Position numbers and translations under genes: made by a program. Below the pieces are notes generated by a model. It saw only the letters and a list, made by a program, of their open reading frames with translations, was not told the DNA's origin and searched no databases. Below, one piece after another: positions 60,037 through 64,000 of a DNA stretch of 64,000 bases (positions are counted from its first letter, which is position 1; each line of letters starts with the position of its first letter). Source of the stretch: Dryomyza anilis (lineage: Eukaryota; Arthropoda; Insecta; Diptera; Dryomyzidae); assembly GCA_951804985.1 (NCBI GenBank), contig OX638131.1:58248351-58312350 (forward strand), read 5' to 3'.

Positions 60037-62954
60037 ATGTCGCAAAAATTCCGCATAGATTTCTGCAACGTTCGTAGGCTGAGGGCGAATTTTTTCTCTG
60101 TTTATGCGTATATGTCCATCCATAGGCCTCAAATAATGGTACTAGGTGAGACTCAGGTTCATGAGGGTACAGATCCACTGGATTTTCATGTGCCTGGTTA
60201 TCACCTATTGCCATTATTCTCTGACCATAGGGGCTATTTGGGTTACTATTTGGGTTAAATTCAAAATCCAAACACACATCATGCACTTGTGCTTTCTTTA
60301 TAGAAGTCCGAATCTAGATAGGGTTTCCACCTGTAATAAGCTGGATGCCTTATCTGATTCGATCTCAAATATATTGGAGCAATTTCCAGGCAGTGGAATT
60401 GTTGTTGCAGGCGATTTTAATGTGCACAACGCCACTTGATTGAGCCACTCGGGTCTATCAACACAGGAGGGTTGTTATGTTAAATTTTTTGCCGAGTGTA
60501 ACCTACTCGCTCAAATGGTGAAGGAGCCGACGTATATTCCTCGCGTCGGCGGGCAAAGCCCAAAAGTCCTAGACCTTTTTCTGACTTCACATCATGAAAA
60601 ATATTATGTAAAAGTCCTTGCACCTCTTGGTAACTCCGACCACTGTACTGTTTCCGCTGAGTTTTCTTATTCTAGTTTACGCGCTTCTTCGATTAAAGCC
60701 CCGAAGAGGACTGTATGGCTTTACGAAAAAGCAAATTGGGTTGCGTTAAATGATTTTTTTTTTGCAACTTTAATTGGAAATTGTGTTTCGCAGACAGAGA
60801 CATAAATGCCGCGGCTTTATTGGTACAAAATATTATTTTATTAGGTATGCGGTCCTTCATACCTTCTAAAAAAATTAGAATTAAACCCAAGGACCACTCA
60901 TGGTTTAATGAGACTTGCAGGATTGCAGTCAGGTCGAAAGAGGAAGCCTTTCAGAATTGGCGGTCTAACAAGAATGCTGACTCAGAAAGACTTCGCATAC
61001 AGGCTAGGAATCGCTGTAATGCCGTGATCTGACGCGAAAAGTTTCTTCACGAGCAAAACGCGCGCAAAAAGGTCCTACTCTACCACAGAGGTAGTAAAAA
61101 ATTCTGGTCATTCGTAAAAAGAGTGAAGAATCAGACGACATCGTCTACTTCAACTCTTATTATGAATGGCCAGACCTTCACTGACCCGGTTGATAAAGCT
61201 AATCTCTTGGCAGAATTATTTGCTAATAATTCAACGCTCCCAGATTCCAATCAACCACTGCCCGATGTCGATTTTGTTTCTTCTGCAATGCCGGAGATTC
61301 ATTTTCGAACTCGGGCAGTTAAAAAGGTTTTAGCAAACCTCAACATTAACAAAGCCTCTGGGCCAGATGGCATATCTGCCCATGTGTTGAAGAAGTGCGC
61401 GTCAACGCTGGCTTGTCCGTTGCATAACCTTTTCAACATCTCCTACACGACAGGAGTTTTTCCATCTTGTTGGAAAGTTTCCAATGTCCAGTCAGTTCCA
61501 AAAAAGGTCGAGGCTACGTACCCTGCCAATTACCGACCCATTGCAATATGCTCTGCACTCTCCAAGGTAATGAAGAGCGTAATTAACTTCCACCTTGTGA
61601 ACTATCTTGAGCACAACGAATTGCGCAATGACCGCCAGTATGGTTTCCGTAGGGCCAGATCCACAGGTGACTTGATGGCGGTCCTCTCCGAAAAGTGGAA
61701 TAATTGTGTTCAACTTTTCGGGGAGAGTAAGGCTGTTGCTCTTGATATTTCCAAGGCTTTTGATCGAGTGTGGCATAAAGCCTTCGTTTCAAAACTGATT
61801 GCATTTGGTGTCGGTGTACCATTTACTCGATGGATATCGAGTTTTTTCCAGGGTCGTTCAATACGAGTTGCGATGGAAGGTGTTCTTTCAGAACAACATT
61901 CCATTAATTCTGGAGTTGCGCAGGGTTCCGTCCTATCCCCGTCCATATTTCTGGTATTTATCAGTGACCTTCTGTCATTGACCCAGAACCCAATTAATTC
62001 CTTTGCAGATGACAGTAACATTTGTCATTCATACTCGTTCAACAAGCGCCCAAACCCTTTGGAGATTGAGAGTAAAAGACGCTCTATGAATGACACACTC
62101 AATAATGACCTTAAATCAATCTCCGAGTGGGGTGTTGCAAATAGAGTAGATTTTAATGCAAGCAAGACCCAATGTTGCCTGTTATCTCACAAAAGAATGG
62201 ATTCACCCCTACCTCCCCTAAATATGGATGCAGTGGATATTGCGCAGTCAGCTGCTCTTAACGTTCTGGGCATATCAATTCAATGTGATCTCCGTTGGAA
62301 TGACCACATATTTAATGTTTCGAAAGAAGCGGCCAAGTGCCTCGGTTTTTTAAAACGGTGTAAAACTTACTTCACTTCTGCTGACTTACGCACTGTTTAC
62401 ACTTCCTATATACGGCCTAAAATGGAATTCAATTCGCACATTTGGGCAGGGACCTCTAAAAATCCTCCTTGGAGTTCCTGGACCGAATCCAACAACGTGC
62501 CATATATTTAATAGGGGATGAAAATATTTCATCGTCTATTGGTTCTCTTGAGCACCGAAGGACCGATGGGTGTGTAAGCCTGTTTTATAGGTATTACAAC
62601 GGCAAGTGTTCGAGGAAAATACATGGCCTGATTCCACCAGGTCGTGTGTTCTCTCGTTCTACTCGGGCGTCAAACCAAGCCCACCCCTTCGTAGTCCACT
62701 CGGTTCTCAACAGAACCACGCATTATAGAGATAATTCGTTCTTCAGTCGCACGATTCGTTTGTGGAACAATCTCCCTGCGTCCGTTTTTCCCGACATTTT
62801 TGATATTGGCAAGTTCAAAACAAACATTCACCGACACTACTCTATCTTTCCCCCTCCTTTTAACCTATCATCCCTTCTTACGATCAACACTGTGCTTTGC
62901 ATGTATAGGAGGCATCCCCTGAGCGTTGGTTAATTTGTAACAAAAAAAAAAAAA
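60037..62954 (+). pseudogene. Jockey/CR1-type LINE, ORF2 with endonuclease and RT
   Basis: The likely ORF2 start is ATG 60037 (MSQKFRIDFCNVRRLRANFF). The apurinic-type endonuclease follows: ETQV, VVAGDFNVHNAT and GNSDHCTV, then a linker. The reverse transcriptase (about 61300-62250) has NKASGPDGISAHVLKKC, YRPIAICSALSKVM, ALDISKAFDRVWH, SGVAQGSVLSPS and NSFADDSN. The C-terminal region has RIQQRAIYLIGD and FFSRTIRLWNNLP. A short poly(A) follows the stop (62942-62954). Breaks: a frameshift near 60250, TGA at 60437 (normally Trp), a frameshift near 60790, TGA at 61030 and a frameshift near 62480. RT itself (61123-62511) is one open frame of 462 codons. It would nick target DNA and copy its RNA there; as found it is dead. 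Jockey/CR1 group by RT and C-terminal motifs; finer assignment not attempted. Confidence 0.85.
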
Positions 62955-63157
62955 TGACGAGTTATTTAATTTTTTATTTAATGATTACTCTGTATGTTAT
63001 GGTTGGATTTATTTTTTCTGTATGTTGCATAATGTTTTCATAACGTTGCAATCTACGAGTTTAATTGTCAAAGCATAGCTAATTGGTTTTATATTGTTAT
63101 TTTTATGGGTTCTCACCTAGGGTAATATTATAATATTTTTAGTTTTAACGGCATACA
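62955..63157. other. Unassigned stretch between LINE and Gypsy pol
   Basis: A+T-rich. It lies downstream of the Gypsy pol end on the minus strand and may belong to that element; no LTR or env recognised. Confidence 0.3.
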
Positions 63158-64000
63158 CTATTTGTGATATGCCTTTAACAAATTATTGTGAATTTTCTTA
63201 TCTTTGTTTTTGATCAATATCGTCGTGATCACTGGCTCACTTCCCTCTACGACCACATTGGAGAATTCCAAATTGGAGAGAACTTATTCTTCCTAGTTTG
63301 GTTTTTTATTAAAACCATGTCGTGTGGTTTGAATTGTATAGGATTGAGGTTCTTGTCGTATTGTTTTTTCAACACCTCCTTGGCCCTACATTGGTTTTGC
63401 CTGACGATCTCGTGTGATCGCTGTATTTGGTACTTTATTACCTTATTGTAGTCTTCTGCGTTATACAAAGGTGAACATTTATGCTTTAAATTCGTAGGCA
63501 TGTCGAAGTCAAAGCCGTACAACGTACGGAATGGTGTTTGACCCGTCGACGTATGCACCGTGTTATTATGAACATGCATTGCAGAATTTAACCATTGGTC
63601 CCAGTTTGACCCATCCTCTTTAGCAAAACTCCGTATATATTCAGCTAGTGAATGATGACTTCGTTCCAATGACCCATTAGCCTGTGGATGGTATGGTGTT
63701 ACATGTAATTTTTGAATTCCTAACAATTTACATGTATCCGAAAATAGTTTGGAAACGAAATTCGATCCATTGTCTGTTACCAATACTTTGGGTATATTGT
63801 GGCGTGCAACTATTTCGTTGCAGATTACTTTTTTTACGGTGTTGGCTTCCGCATCGGGTATAGCCACACAGCACATAAATTTAGAAAAAACGTCCTGAAA
63901 CGTTAATATGTATTTATTCCCTGAAATGGTTTCAGGCAGAATACCCACCAAGTCCATGTACACTTTGTCAAAGGGTCTGACTGGCGTATCAGTTAGAACC
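63158..64000 (-). pseudogene. Ty3/Gypsy integrase, 3' part of pol (runs off window)
   Basis: Reads on the minus strand from beyond 64000. The core has the D,D35E triad intact: VYMDLVG, VTDNGSNF and NGSLERSH, with 35 residues between the second Asp and the Glu. The conserved HNIPKVLV, WDQWLNSAMHVHNNTVH and GQTPFRTLYG follow. The C-terminal part has FKPHDMVLIKNQTRKNKFSPIW. A frameshift near 63255 gives an early stop; the other frame continues with VVVEGSEPVITTILIKNKD and ends KKIHNNLLKAYHK at 63158. Similar to the 17.6/297-type branch by motif wording (inference). RT and LTRs, if present, are outside the window or not recognisable. Confidence 0.85.

Overview
This is eukaryotic DNA, almost certainly from a fly (probably a higher dipteran; inference). 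It is very A+T-rich. Almost everything in it is transposable-element sequence, nested several layers deep: BEL/Pao, Ty3/Gypsy and Copia-like LTR elements, Jockey/CR1-type LINEs, Tc1-like DD37E transposons, a Mutator-like (MULE) transposase, MITEs, long palindromic fold-back elements, and DINE-1/Helentron-type repeats with a (GACA)n tract. No rRNA or intact tRNA gene was seen. The only sequence that looks like a host gene is one exon of a PIWI-clade Argonaute, with both splice sites, at 48830-49078 on the minus strand.

Layout, left part. 1-2216: decayed BEL/Pao pol, minus strand. 2939-3490: DINE-like repeat. 4818-7387: MITE carrying a 1.6 kb TIR element that itself carries a 227 bp fold-back. 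7540-7957: DINE-like repeat. 8098-9621: LINE 3' end split by Tc1 element 1 (8203-9472). 9622-10911: Tc1 element 2, joined at a 6 bp microhomology to a truncated LTR. 10906-18857: Gypsy A, a deletion derivative reduced to gag plus integrase, whose 3' LTR is split by nearly full-length Gypsy B (13740-18658). The Gypsy A LTR has a heat-shock-element-like array just upstream of its TATA box.

Middle part. 18456-39073 is a repeat-built block. A composite made of MULE, a LINE inserted in the MULE, and a MITE inserted in the LINE has been amplified as a 2.80 kb tandem array: two units (the second cut short), then four more after a 7 kb block starting in the Gypsy B/A LTRs was itself duplicated (18456 and 25480). 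The rest of the LINE and MULE follow the array up to 40770. An inverted relative of the composite lies at 42206-43370, next to a 200 bp assembly gap and a 1.3 kb (TAATATA)n satellite. A 1.56 kb palindromic element with TA target duplication follows (44894-46457).

Right part. 46630-47880: BEL/Pao integrase remnant. 48598-48789: tRNA-like SINE. 48830-49078: PIWI exon. 50232-50366: LTR-A-like fragment. 51480-52165: DINE-like repeat in the opposite orientation. 53276-55280: a duplicated about 0.6 kb repeat, the second copy cut by a Copia-like LTR (55281-55962). 56388-58797: a 2.4 kb near-perfect palindrome. 60037-62954: decayed LINE with endonuclease and reverse transcriptase. 63158-64000: Gypsy integrase running off the window. 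No element looks able to move by itself: every long reading frame has stops, frameshifts or deletions. Nested insertions and one PIWI exon resemble a heterochromatic or piRNA-cluster-like locus, but that is inference. The large near-identical repeats could partly be assembly products.
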